Below, piece after piece: positions 16,970-24,857 of a stretch of DNA of 38,450 bases. Source of the DNA: SAR202 cluster bacterium Io17-Chloro-G6 (GTDB lineage Bacteria > Chloroflexota > Dehalococcoidia > UBA3495); contig MUCT01000039.1 of NCBI GenBank assembly GCA_002816585.1, positions 1 through 38,450 on the forward strand. The letters are read 5' to 3'. Numbering within the stretch: the stretch's first letter is position 1; every line of letters begins with the position of its first letter. The notes under the pieces were generated by a model. It was given only the letters and a program-made list of their open reading frames with translations. It ran no database searches and had not been told where the DNA came from. The position numbers and the translations under genes are program-made.

Positions 16970-17858
16970 AAGGAACTCCTTTACTGTATCTCGCAAACCG
17001 GCCCGCGAAGGTGGCTACCTGGATGGAACGGCTCCGAACGTAGGCAATTTGGGCTCCGGCCGCAGGGGATTTGGCCTTGCGGCGCGGTGAGGTTGGTGCG
17101 GCGCCTTCATATTTGCCAATTTTAATTCGGGCGGAAGGGAGGTCCAGTGCGATGATCACCGCTTTGGTGTCACCGGAGGCCCCAGCGTGGGCCCAGCCCT
17201 TGAGGGAGCCTAAAACCACTATGTCGCCGTCGGCTCGAATCTCCGCACCCGGATTAACATCTGCCAATACCACCACGTCTCCAGGATGGTGCACGGATTC
17301 CCCCGACCGAAATGTGGACTTGATGAAAAGGGCCTCGGTACGGTTTCTGTTGCGGGCCCCATTCTTATTGTGACGAGTCTTAAGATCCTCAATGATCGAT
17401 TCCACTGAGGATTGCGATTCTGCCGGGGTTCGCGGTTCCACCGGCGCTTGCGGTTTCACGGTGGTTCGCCGCACCGGTTTGGCTACCGCAATCTCGTTGT
17501 GGACCAGGGTCTTGGGTATCCGGGAGGAGTTAGATTCAGTCTCGGATCTGGTCTCGAGCTTGAACTCGCCGCCATCCAAGGACTCGGGAGCGCACCAGAA
17601 GCGGGTTACCGTGAGACCCGAGTGGGTCTCGATCATCGTCTTGATCTGGGCCAGTTCATCCCGGGCCAGCATCCTCTGGCCCACATTTAATGTGATGTCG
17701 CCCTTGGACCACAGGCCGTCTTGTTTGGACAGAAACCCGCGCAACTCTTCCGCCACAACGTCAAAGGTAGCTTCTTCGTCAATAACAAAGGCCACGTCGG
17801 CGCCCCTGGTGATGACCTGCACTACTCCAGTTGTCAGCACGAGGCGCCCGTGGCCCAT
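16959..17858 (-). CDS. minC: MinC, septum-site-determining FtsZ inhibitor
   Basis: A 299-residue MinC, longer than usual (about 230). The N-terminal FtsZ-antagonist domain covers about residues 1-85, with a Ser/Arg/Pro-rich linker at 100-165. The C-terminal beta-helix that dimerises and binds MinD covers about 170-245: FRSGESVHHPGDVVVLADVNPGAEI, then GDIVVLGSLKGWAHAGASGD. About 30 extra residues follow the domain. The start ATG has a poor SD. It is first in minCDE, and its last four codons are shared out of frame with the minD start. Confidence 0.94.
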   Translation of the reverse strand: MGHGRLVLTTGVVQVITRGADVAFVIDEEATFDVVAEELRGFLSKQDGLWSKGDITLNVGQRMLARDELAQIKTMIETHSGLTVTRFWCAPESLDGGEFKLETRSETESNSSRIPKTLVHNEIAVAKPVRRTTVKPQAPVEPRTPAESQSSVESIIEDLKTRHNKNGARNRNRTEALFIKSTFRSGESVHHPGDVVVLADVNPGAEIRADGDIVVLGSLKGWAHAGASGDTKAVIIALDLPSARIKIGKYEGAAPTSPRRKAKSPAAGAQIAYVRSRSIQVATFAGRFARYSKGVPYDG

Positions 17859-18126
17859 TGTTGGTTTCTAGATGACATTCCGCCCACTATCACTCTCACC
17901 TGATACCACCACGATTATTTCAGCCGGAGTGGTCCCGGCACAACGATATAATGGTCAATATTTAAAGATATTTTAGGATTATGTCGAGCGTTGAGCCTGA
18001 CGCACAATTAGAGGCAAAGGTCTTGGGCAGAGAAAGCGCCGTTTGCTCTCGTTATCAAAGAGAGACAAATGACGCTTTGGCAGACAGATTTCTCCACCGG
18101 AGTTAGAAACGCCCTTGCAGGGCCGC

Positions 18127-19299
18127 TTAGTCACGGGTGCCGAAGAGGGCCACTGAGCAGGTGAAGGAGCCGGGGCGGCCTCCCAGGTTGTGGGTCAGCC
18201 CCAAAGTTGGGTCCTTTAGCTGACGTCCTTCCGCTCTCCCTTGTAATTGTTTATAGACCTCGTAGATCATGCGGATGCCGCTGGCGCCAATAGGATGGCC
18301 GAAGCACTTCAACCCGCCGTCGGTGTTCACCGGCAATTCGCCTTCAAGACTGAATGTCCCCGCCGCCACGTCCTCGCTGGCGCGGCCGCGGGGGCTGAAT
18401 CCCAGGTCCTCGTAGATGATCAGCTCGGTGATGGTGAAGCAGTCGTGGACCATGGCCAAGTCGATCTCCTGGCGCGGGTTGGAGATGCCAGCTTCCTGGT
18501 AGGCAGTCTGGCTGGCCCGCACCGACTCGGGGAAGTGTGTGAAATCCCAATCGTTGCGGAGGACTCCAAAGGCGCCCACCGAGAGGCCGATTCCTTTGAC
18601 CAAGATGTAGTCGTCCCTAAAGGTTTTCGCAATTTCCGGTGTGGTGATGATGGCCGCCGCCGCGCCGTCTGAAACACCGCAACAGTCAAACAATCCCAGG
18701 GGCCAGGCCACCATGGGCGCATTGGCCACCTGTTCCGCGCTGACCTCCCGCTGAAAGTGGGCCTTGGGACTCATGGTGCCGTTGTGATGGTTCTTGGACG
18801 CTATCTGCGCCAGGGTCATCTTGCCATCTTCATAGGGAATGTCATATTGATGGAAATACCGGGTGGCGGCCAGGGCAAATTGAGAGGGCGGCGGCACCGG
18901 AGGGTTGACGTCGGAGCCCGCCGGTTCGGCCACGGCCAGACCGGAAAAACCAGAGTCTTTGAGCTTTTCGACCCCTACAGCCAACACAATGTCGTAAATG
19001 CCGGCAGCCACGGCGTAGCAGGCGTTTCGGAAGGCGTCGGTGGCGGTGGCGCAGGCGTTCTCCACCCTGGTGATGGGTATATAGTCCAGCTTAAGAGCCG
19101 CGGCCAGGGGTTGACCGGTCCGGAAGGAACCCACTGTGCCCAGCCAGGCGGCCTGAATGTCCTTGCCTTCCAGTCCCGCGTCCTCATAGGCTTCGTAGGC
19201 GGCTTCAACGATCAAGTCCGATGCGCTGGAATCCCACCGTTCCCCGAACTTGCTGCAGCCCATGCCGATTACCGCAACCCGGTCTTTTATCCCGCTCAT
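18127..19299 (-). CDS. Thiolase-family acyl-CoA acetyltransferase
   Basis: A 390-residue thiolase of the SCP-x/archaeal type. Nucleophile Cys83 is in VENACATATDA. The catalytic histidines are expected in MVHDCFTITEL and in KCFGHPIGASG, the latter holding the GHP-x-GA-x-G signature. No second active-site Cys of the CxG type is evident near the end, as is typical for the SCP-x group. It begins with ATG after a GGAGAG SD, 45 bases after the HMGCS-like/DUF35 fusion. Thiolase, HMG-CoA synthase and DUF35 proteins form a substrate-channelling complex in archaea, so these two products may work together on acyl-CoA. Confidence 0.93.
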   Translation of the reverse strand: MSGIKDRVAVIGMGCSKFGERWDSSASDLIVEAAYEAYEDAGLEGKDIQAAWLGTVGSFRTGQPLAAALKLDYIPITRVENACATATDAFRNACYAVAAGIYDIVLAVGVEKLKDSGFSGLAVAEPAGSDVNPPVPPPSQFALAATRYFHQYDIPYEDGKMTLAQIASKNHHNGTMSPKAHFQREVSAEQVANAPMVAWPLGLFDCCGVSDGAAAAIITTPEIAKTFRDDYILVKGIGLSVGAFGVLRNDWDFTHFPESVRASQTAYQEAGISNPRQEIDLAMVHDCFTITELIIYEDLGFSPRGRASEDVAAGTFSLEGELPVNTDGGLKCFGHPIGASGIRMIYEVYKQLQGRAEGRQLKDPTLGLTHNLGGRPGSFTCSVALFGTRD

Positions 19300-19344
19300 A
19301 ACGCTCTCCTATCCAATAACCCAGGTCAATAACCCAGAAAACAA

Positions 19345-20772
19345 TTATAGTGCCTCTGCCTTGACCGCCGCCCTCCGGGGCACGGCCTTCCAATAGTAAT
19401 TGTGGATCCCGTTCACTACCCGGAGCTTCCGGAAACTCATTTCTACCGGCAGCCCGATCTGCACTTCCGAGGTCTCCCGGTCGGTCATCATGCAGAGCAC
19501 CCGGCCTCCCGGATCGAAATCCACCACGACGATGGCCAGGGGCGTGTCCACCGTGCCGGCCAGATAATCCAGCGAGTAGGTGAACACAGTTCCCGGTTGG
19601 TCGCTGAGCCTGATCGGGGTCGAGTCGTCCCTGGTTTGGCACTCGACGCAGACGCGTTGGGGCGGATACTGCACGTAACCGCACTGGTTGCAGACATCGC
19701 CGTAGAAGCGAATATTTTGATCACTCTCCCGCCACAGCGCCGTGACCGAGGGCGACTGGGCTTGGGGCCGCCTTGACGAGGAATCGGTCAGCCAAACGTC
19801 CCGCCATTTGGCGTAGGTCTCGTAGCTGTCCAGCATCTGACCGGAGTCGAGGTAGCCGGAGACACCGATGCTGGATCTGGCGTCCCCAATCTTGGAAGTG
19901 GTGCGGAAGCCCAGCACGTCGCTGCCGTCCCCATAGGACACGGTGAGGAGCAACTGGTCTGGCGCACAGTTTTCCAGGGCTCCCGCCAACAACATGAGTG
20001 GGAAGGCGGCCCCGGTGTTGCCCAGCCGGCCGAACAACGGGTCCTGCACCTGCTCCGGCTGGAACCCCAGTTGCCGCGCCAGTTGGCTATGGCGGCGGGC
20101 GTCCGGAGAGTAGAGGGCCAGCTTGGCGACGTCCTTCACGGCCACGCCTTCTTTAGCCATGAAACCTGGGATTGCTTCTCCGAGTATCCGTTCCAGCCCT
20201 TCTTCGATGGCGAAGCGGTCTTCCCAAGAGCGGACGAACTGGTCGCTGGCGCTGCGCCAGGTGTCCATCATGTTTTCGGAAATGGTATAGAACCCGGCTT
20301 GCTCGGCGATCAAATCTTCGCCGGACACGACGAAGGCCACAGCGCCGTCGCCCAAGTTGCGCTCGGCCTCACCCCTGGGAGCGCCCTGGCGGTTGTCGCT
20401 GGCCACCACTAGCACCTTCTTGGCCGAACCAGCGGCAACCGAGTCTAGGGCCGATTTCAAAGCAGTGGTCCCGGCCCTTAGCACGTCTGTAATGTCGGCG
20501 GTAAAGATGTCCCGGCGCAAGTCCAAAGCAGTGGCGATTATCGAAGCGCACTGCTTTTCGGCGTAGGGAGGAGTCGTGGTGGCGAACAGCAGCCCGTCGA
20601 TCTCCTGACGGTCATGGCCGCTCAGGCAGTCGATGCCGGCGGCCACCGCCATGCTGACGCTGTCCTCGTCGAAGTTGGCCACTGAGCGCTGGCCGGCCGA
20701 GTCCCAACCTTGGGTTTCCGCACCCAATCTGTATCTAGGGACATAGGCGCCAAAGGCCGAAATTCCTGGCAA
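19345..20772 (-). CDS. HMG-CoA synthase-like domain fused to DUF35 zinc-ribbon/OB domain
   Basis: About 475 residues. The first roughly 335 form a thiolase-fold domain like archaeal HMG-CoA synthase: GISAFGAYVPRYRL at the start, GTTALKSALDSVAAG, and GRLGNTGAAFPLMLLAGALE. The nucleophile Cys is replaced: the usual C-[RK]-AGT reads VLRAGTTAL. A DUF35 module follows: rubredoxin-like Cys pairs CNQCG and CVEC, then an OB fold (GTVFTYSLDYLAG). The start is taken at TTG 20772, with AAGGAAGAG eight bases upstream. An ATG at 20847 gives 25 more residues but overlaps the probable -10. It may act as a scaffold and acyl-CoA holder for the adjacent thiolase. Confidence 0.87.
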   Translation of the reverse strand: MPGISAFGAYVPRYRLGAETQGWDSAGQRSVANFDEDSVSMAVAAGIDCLSGHDRQEIDGLLFATTTPPYAEKQCASIIATALDLRRDIFTADITDVLRAGTTALKSALDSVAAGSAKKVLVVASDNRQGAPRGEAERNLGDGAVAFVVSGEDLIAEQAGFYTISENMMDTWRSASDQFVRSWEDRFAIEEGLERILGEAIPGFMAKEGVAVKDVAKLALYSPDARRHSQLARQLGFQPEQVQDPLFGRLGNTGAAFPLMLLAGALENCAPDQLLLTVSYGDGSDVLGFRTTSKIGDARSSIGVSGYLDSGQMLDSYETYAKWRDVWLTDSSSRRPQAQSPSVTALWRESDQNIRFYGDVCNQCGYVQYPPQRVCVECQTRDDSTPIRLSDQPGTVFTYSLDYLAGTVDTPLAIVVVDFDPGGRVLCMMTDRETSEVQIGLPVEMSFRKLRVVNGIHNYYWKAVPRRAAVKAEAL

Positions 20773-20845
20773 AATTCTCTTCCTTAACGGGGATAGCCAA
20801 TACTGAGTGGCCCTAACAGGAGTCTGGTCGATACCAGTTTTCGCC

Positions 20846-20875
20846 ATGCTAGCAGCTTGCTGAAATCAGTGTCAA
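20846..20875 (-). promoter_or_regulatory. Promoter of the HMGCS-like/thiolase operon
   Basis: On the minus strand TTGACA, an 18-base spacer and TAGCAT. The -10 overlaps the ATG at 20847, which favours the internal TTG start with its own SD and leaves a leader of about 65 bases. Confidence 0.55.
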
Positions 20876-21028
20876 CGCACCCATGTTGGCCGCGCTGGTC
20901 CCACGGCTAGTGACTGTGCCAAAACTGCCCTATGATACAATCGAAACCTACGATGTGAACCCCACGGAGCCTGTCCGGTCCCGGCGTCGGGACCGTCGAC
21001 CTCCGCTCTACGGCAGGAGTAAACACCA

Positions 21029-22213
21029 GTGATAACCCGTTTCCCCATACGTCTTGCAGTCGTGACCACCTTAGCGGTCATGCTGTTGGTGGCCGCCGCT
21101 TGCTCCAGAGATAGCGGCGGAGACGGCGATACTAGCATTGAAGGTCTCCCCCCCGAGTTTCAGCGCTTGGCCGAAGTTTGGGAGCTGATGAACCAAGAGC
21201 ATATCGACGCCGAGAACTTGGACCCTCAGATCATCAGCGACGGGGCGGTTCGCGGCATGGTTAGGGCCTTGGAAGACCCCTATGCCTCGTTTCTGAACCA
21301 GGAACAATACTCCCTGGAATCGGAAGATATCCAAGGATTCTTCGGCGGTATCGGGGCCGAGGTTGGCATACGGGACGGCGTGATGACCATCTTGTCTCCC
21401 ATGCCCGAAACCCCTGCCGAGGCGGCGGGAGTGAAGGCGGGCGACGTAATCCTGGAAGTGGACGGTGAAAGCATTCGGGACCTTAGTCTCCTGCAGGTGG
21501 TCCAGTTGATCAGAGGTGATAAAGGCACCACGGTAACCTTGTTAATACGGCACCTCAGGAGTTCCGAACCGGTTTCGATTGAGATAGAGAGGGACATCAT
21601 CAATCTGGAGAGCGTCAACTTGTTGATGCAGGTGGGCCGGATCGGCCACCTACGCCTCTCCGGTTTCACGGGCACCACAAGCGAAGAATTGAAAGTAGCC
21701 CTGGAGCGGTTCGAGCGTTCCCAGGGAGTAGGGTTGGTGGTGGACATTCGCAATAATCCGGGAGGCTTGGTTTCGTCTGTCGTCGACGTGACGAGCCAGT
21801 TCATCGGAGGCGGTCTGGTCCTTTATCAGGTGGATGCCCAAGGCAATCGCCGGGATTGGGGAGTCAAATCGGGGGGCACGGCCTTGGATGTTCCCATGGT
21901 CGTCTTGGTGAACGAATTTAGCGCCAGCGCCAGCGAAGTGTTCGCGGGAGCTATCGTCGACAACAATCGAGCGACTATAGTCGGTAGCACAACCTTTGGA
22001 AAGGGCAGTGTCAACAACCTGTGGCCTCTGAATGACGGCTCCGGGATCGTCTTTACCACCGCCCGTTGGTTCACCCCAAATGGCCTCTTGATCGAGGGTG
22101 AAGGAATCACGCCCGACGTAGTGCTTGATCCGATCGAAGATGATGAGGACGACGATGTGCATCTGGACCGGGCCATAGAGATTCTGAAGGACCAAATCAG
22201 CCGAGGCGGCTAA
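21029..22213 (+). CDS. S41-family C-terminal processing peptidase, lipoprotein
   Basis: A 394-residue S41 protease of the CtpA type. The N-terminus is a lipoprotein signal with the lipobox VAAAC (Cys25). The PDZ domain lies at about 100-190 (FFGGIGAEVGIRDGVMTIL, AGVKAGDVILEVDGESI). The protease core has LVVDIRNNPGGL, the serine loop NEFSASASEVFAGAI (about residue 300) and the lysine in TTFGKGSVN about 25 residues later, the spacing of the Ser/Lys dyad. It trims extracytoplasmic proteins. The start is GTG after CAGGAG. smpB starts four bases after its stop. Confidence 0.94.
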   Translation: MITRFPIRLAVVTTLAVMLLVAAACSRDSGGDGDTSIEGLPPEFQRLAEVWELMNQEHIDAENLDPQIISDGAVRGMVRALEDPYASFLNQEQYSLESEDIQGFFGGIGAEVGIRDGVMTILSPMPETPAEAAGVKAGDVILEVDGESIRDLSLLQVVQLIRGDKGTTVTLLIRHLRSSEPVSIEIERDIINLESVNLLMQVGRIGHLRLSGFTGTTSEELKVALERFERSQGVGLVVDIRNNPGGLVSSVVDVTSQFIGGGLVLYQVDAQGNRRDWGVKSGGTALDVPMVVLVNEFSASASEVFAGAIVDNNRATIVGSTTFGKGSVNNLWPLNDGSGIVFTTARWFTPNGLLIEGEGITPDVVLDPIEDDEDDDVHLDRAIEILKDQISRGG

Positions 22214-22216
22214 GAA

Positions 22217-22741
22217 ATGCCCAGGAAAGGCCGATCTACCCCAACAATATCGTCAACCAAGAAAGAGGCCAAGAAGGCGCCTGAGAGCGACTTTCGCCCA
22301 GTGGCATCCAACCGGAGGGCCCACTTCGACTACGAGATATTGGAGCGGGTCGAAGCGGGGATCTCGCTAACCGGCACCGAGATCAAGTCCGTCAGGGCCG
22401 GAAAGATCGACCTACGCGACTCCTACGCCAGGGCTCAGGACGGGGAGATGTGGCTCCACAACACCTACATTGCCCCCTACGACCCGGCCAGCGTCAATAA
22501 CCATGACCCAAAACGGTCCCGAAGATTGCTGCTCCACCGGGACCAGATAATGCGTATGTCCAGCGCCGCAGCCGAGCAAGGTCTCACCATCGTTGCCCTT
22601 CGCGTTTACATCAAACGGCACGTGGCCAAGGTCGAGTTGGGCCTGGCCCGGGGCAAGCGGCAGTACGACAAACGCCGGGCCATGATTGACCGCGATATGG
22701 ACCGGGAGGCCCGCCGGGCCATGGGCTCCGCCAGGGATTAG
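22217..22741 (+). CDS. smpB: SmpB, tmRNA-binding protein
   Basis: A 174-residue SmpB. It binds tmRNA and delivers it to stalled ribosomes for trans-translation. The core begins at about residue 32 (RRAHFDYEILERVEAGISLTG), continues with TEIKSVRAGKIDLRDSYA and ends with the basic tail GKRQYDKR.. that enters the mRNA channel. A polar, Lys-rich extension of about 30 residues precedes the core, making it longer than the usual 150-160. The start is ATG four bases after ctpA, so the two are probably one transcript. No tmRNA gene is seen next to it. Confidence 0.97.
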   Translation: MPRKGRSTPTISSTKKEAKKAPESDFRPVASNRRAHFDYEILERVEAGISLTGTEIKSVRAGKIDLRDSYARAQDGEMWLHNTYIAPYDPASVNNHDPKRSRRLLLHRDQIMRMSSAAAEQGLTIVALRVYIKRHVAKVELGLARGKRQYDKRRAMIDRDMDREARRAMGSARD

Positions 22742-23109
22742 GCTGCACGACCTCGCCATTGCCGTCCCAGGGTCTATCGATTTTCCCAGAGCTTAATGGG
22801 GAAACCCGCTCATGGTGAGCTTGTCGAACCACCGGTACGGATGGACGCAGTTTCCCTTCATCGGAAACTCGCCTACTCCGCGCCCTTCGAGAGCCTCAGG
22901 ACGAACGGCAAAATCGACTCTGGCACGATAATGGAAAGACCCAGATTCCCCTCCCCATCGCGCTGACCCGGACCCGTTTTGTGAGCTATAATCTACCGCT
23001 GGCAGAATGCGCCCTTGCCCTGATGCTGATTTTCAGACCTTGATTCCGAGAAGATTGTCCGCGGCTGCACTGCCGCGAGGCAAATACGAACCTAAATTGG
23101 AGGTCCGAC
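22742..23109. other. Intergenic region carrying an inverted-repeat element
   Basis: About 370 bases between smpB and the carbonic anhydrase gene. It holds the dispersed repeat described separately and, at its right end, the SD TTGGAGG. Open frames here come from the repeat and look spurious. Confidence 0.5.
22806..22908. repeat. Dispersed inverted-repeat element, copy 1 (REP/REPIN-like)
   Basis: The left arm is 22806-22833 (CCGCTCATGGTGAGCTTGTC...). The right arm is 22883-22908, whose complement begins CCGTTCGTCCTGAGGCTCTC. The arms are imperfect inverted copies about 50 bases apart and match the pair at 28523-28595. The family resembles widespread REP-type repeats that give spurious MVRQAHHER reading frames. 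Confidence 0.7.
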
Positions 23110-23616
23110 TTGATTCGAACCCTAGAGGGTATTACCCCCAAGGTAGCCGAGACCGCGTGGGTCAGCGAGTTTGCCTACGTGGTCGGCAACGTTGAGATTG
23201 GCGAATATGCCAGCATCTGGCCCGGCGTAACCGTTCGGGGCGACAGTCCCGACGCCATCGTAATTGGAGACTATGTGAACATCCAAGAAGGGTCTGTGAT
23301 ACACGGCAACGGTCTAATCATCGAAGACCATGTGTCTGTCGGTCATTCGGTGGTTGTCCACTGCGACCGGGTAGGCCGGGGTTCGCTTTTGGGCAACAAC
23401 TGTACCGTGTTGAACCGGGTTACCCTGGGCGAAAATTGCCTGATCGCGGCCAATTCGGTGGTGCTCGGCGGGACTCAAGTTCCGGCCCGCTCCTTCGTTA
23501 CCGGAGCGCCGGCGCAGGTGAAACGGCCGGTGACGGACAAGCAAATCTCACAGATGAGCCACACCAACGAAGAGTTGGTGGCGCGGGCCAAGTCATTCAA
23601 AGACAGCGGTTTATAG
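23110..23616 (+). CDS. Gamma-carbonic anhydrase-family protein
   Basis: A 168-residue left-handed beta-helix protein of the gamma-carbonic anhydrase/YrdA group. Hexapeptide turns run through residues 25-135 (VGNVEIGEYASIWPGVTVRGD, VIGDYVNIQEGSVIHGNG). The three zinc-ligand histidines are His65 (SVIH), His79 (VGH) and His84 (VVH). Trimerisation and metal binding are expected; true CO2 hydration activity is uncertain in this subgroup. The start is TTG with TTGGAGG seven bases upstream; no ATG lies nearby. It stands alone on the plus strand and converges with the LLM oxidoreductase. Confidence 0.93.
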   Translation: MIRTLEGITPKVAETAWVSEFAYVVGNVEIGEYASIWPGVTVRGDSPDAIVIGDYVNIQEGSVIHGNGLIIEDHVSVGHSVVVHCDRVGRGSLLGNNCTVLNRVTLGENCLIAANSVVLGGTQVPARSFVTGAPAQVKRPVTDKQISQMSHTNEELVARAKSFKDSGL

Positions 23617-23677
23617 CAACCCCGCTTCCACCGGCCGGCAGGGAATGTGGCCTCAAAGCAAGGCCTGCGGGAACCGG

Positions 23678-24616
23678 CTACCCCAACCGGCGCGCCGCCG
23701 GCAAGACCTTGTCGGCCAGGTGTTCCATCACCTTGATCTGATCGGGCAAGCCCTCGACACGGAAGTCGAAAGTCAGTTGGTCGATCCCAATCTCCTGGCA
23801 GATGTGCAGGTCTTCTAGAACCTCTTGGGTTGTGGCGATCAAAGACCCACCGCTGCGCACGTAGCGTCCATCGCCGAGCCCCATATCAGTGAAATGCAGG
23901 CTGCGCTTCAGAGATACGGTGACCTCGGATTGGTCCCGCCCCTCTTTCTCAATACGCTCCCGTAAATAGGGAAGGTTCCCTGCCACAAAATCTGGAGTTT
24001 GGCGCGTGGTGTGCCAGCAATTGCCGTATTTAGCGGTCCTCCGCAGGGCCGCCTTGGTATGACCGCCCACCCAGATGGGGATGCCTGGCAGCTGCACCGG
24101 TTTGGGCTCAAACTGGATCCCGTCGAAGCTGTAATACTTGCCGTGATACTCCGGGTTCGGCTGGGTCCAAAGCGCGGTCATGATCTCCAGGAATTCGTCG
24201 GTCATCGCTCCCCGTTGGTGGTAGTCCAACCCGAGGACCTCAAATTCCTTTTCGAGCCACCCCACGCCCACACCACAGATGATCCGGCCGTTGGTTAGTA
24301 CATCCAGCGAGGCGAACATCTTGGCCTGCACCACGGGGTTTCGATAGGGAAGAATTACCACCGTGCTGCCCAGCTTGATCCGGCTAGTACAGGCCGCAAG
24401 GTAGCCCAACAATGTCATGGTTTCCAGGAATGGCTCACTTGGCGGCCGCGAGAACGAACCGTCGCTGGTATAGGGGTACTGATTGGTGCCCTCTGTCGGC
24501 AATACGATGTGGTCGCCGGCCAGGACCGATTCGAACCCCAGTTCTTCCGCCTGCTCAACGAAACGCTTCAGTCCCTGTGCGTCGGGCAGCCTGGGGATGG
24601 AGATTCCGATTTCCAT
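23678..24616 (-). CDS. LLM-class F420-dependent oxidoreductase
   Basis: A 312-residue luciferase-like monooxygenase-fold protein of the F420-dependent group. MEIGISIPRL opens the TIM barrel, followed by LGFESVLAGDHIVLP, RIICGVGVGWLEKEFEVLGLDY and IPIWVGGHTKAALRRTAKYG, all typical of the family. The cofactor is probably F420 rather than FMN; the substrate is not visible. Such proteins are abundant in Chloroflexota and actinobacteria. The start is ATG. It is single on the minus strand with about 240 bases between it and the lipoprotein gene upstream. Confidence 0.92.
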   Translation of the reverse strand: MEIGISIPRLPDAQGLKRFVEQAEELGFESVLAGDHIVLPTEGTNQYPYTSDGSFSRPPSEPFLETMTLLGYLAACTSRIKLGSTVVILPYRNPVVQAKMFASLDVLTNGRIICGVGVGWLEKEFEVLGLDYHQRGAMTDEFLEIMTALWTQPNPEYHGKYYSFDGIQFEPKPVQLPGIPIWVGGHTKAALRRTAKYGNCWHTTRQTPDFVAGNLPYLRERIEKEGRDQSEVTVSLKRSLHFTDMGLGDGRYVRSGGSLIATTQEVLEDLHICQEIGIDQLTFDFRVEGLPDQIKVMEHLADKVLPAARRLG

Positions 24617-24857
24617 TATCGTCGCCTCTAACTGAATTTTCTAATTGGGTTTTCTCTGGAGAATTTTGGTGGATTATAGCGTTTGACCTAATCCAGGAAA
24701 ACTGGCGAGCGTAGAGTAGCCCGGACAGCCAACTAATGTCATTCATTTTTGTGGAGATATTCCCTGAGAGATCTCGAATTAGCCCGATGTGCCCGTTTTG
24801 GTGCTGATTACAGATTGCGATTGGAAAGGCGAGTCAGATTTACCGGGGCTGTGGGGC

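Noticed and set aside
22611..22832. Reading frame starting MVRQAHHER on the minus strand, and a similar one at 28569-29120 on the plus strand
   Set aside because: Both begin inside the dispersed repeat; this string is a known by-product of such repeats. The frames overlap smpB and purH, which are certain.
22742..23109. tmRNA gene next to smpB
   Set aside because: I looked for the tRNA-like ends and found none; the gap holds only the repeat element.
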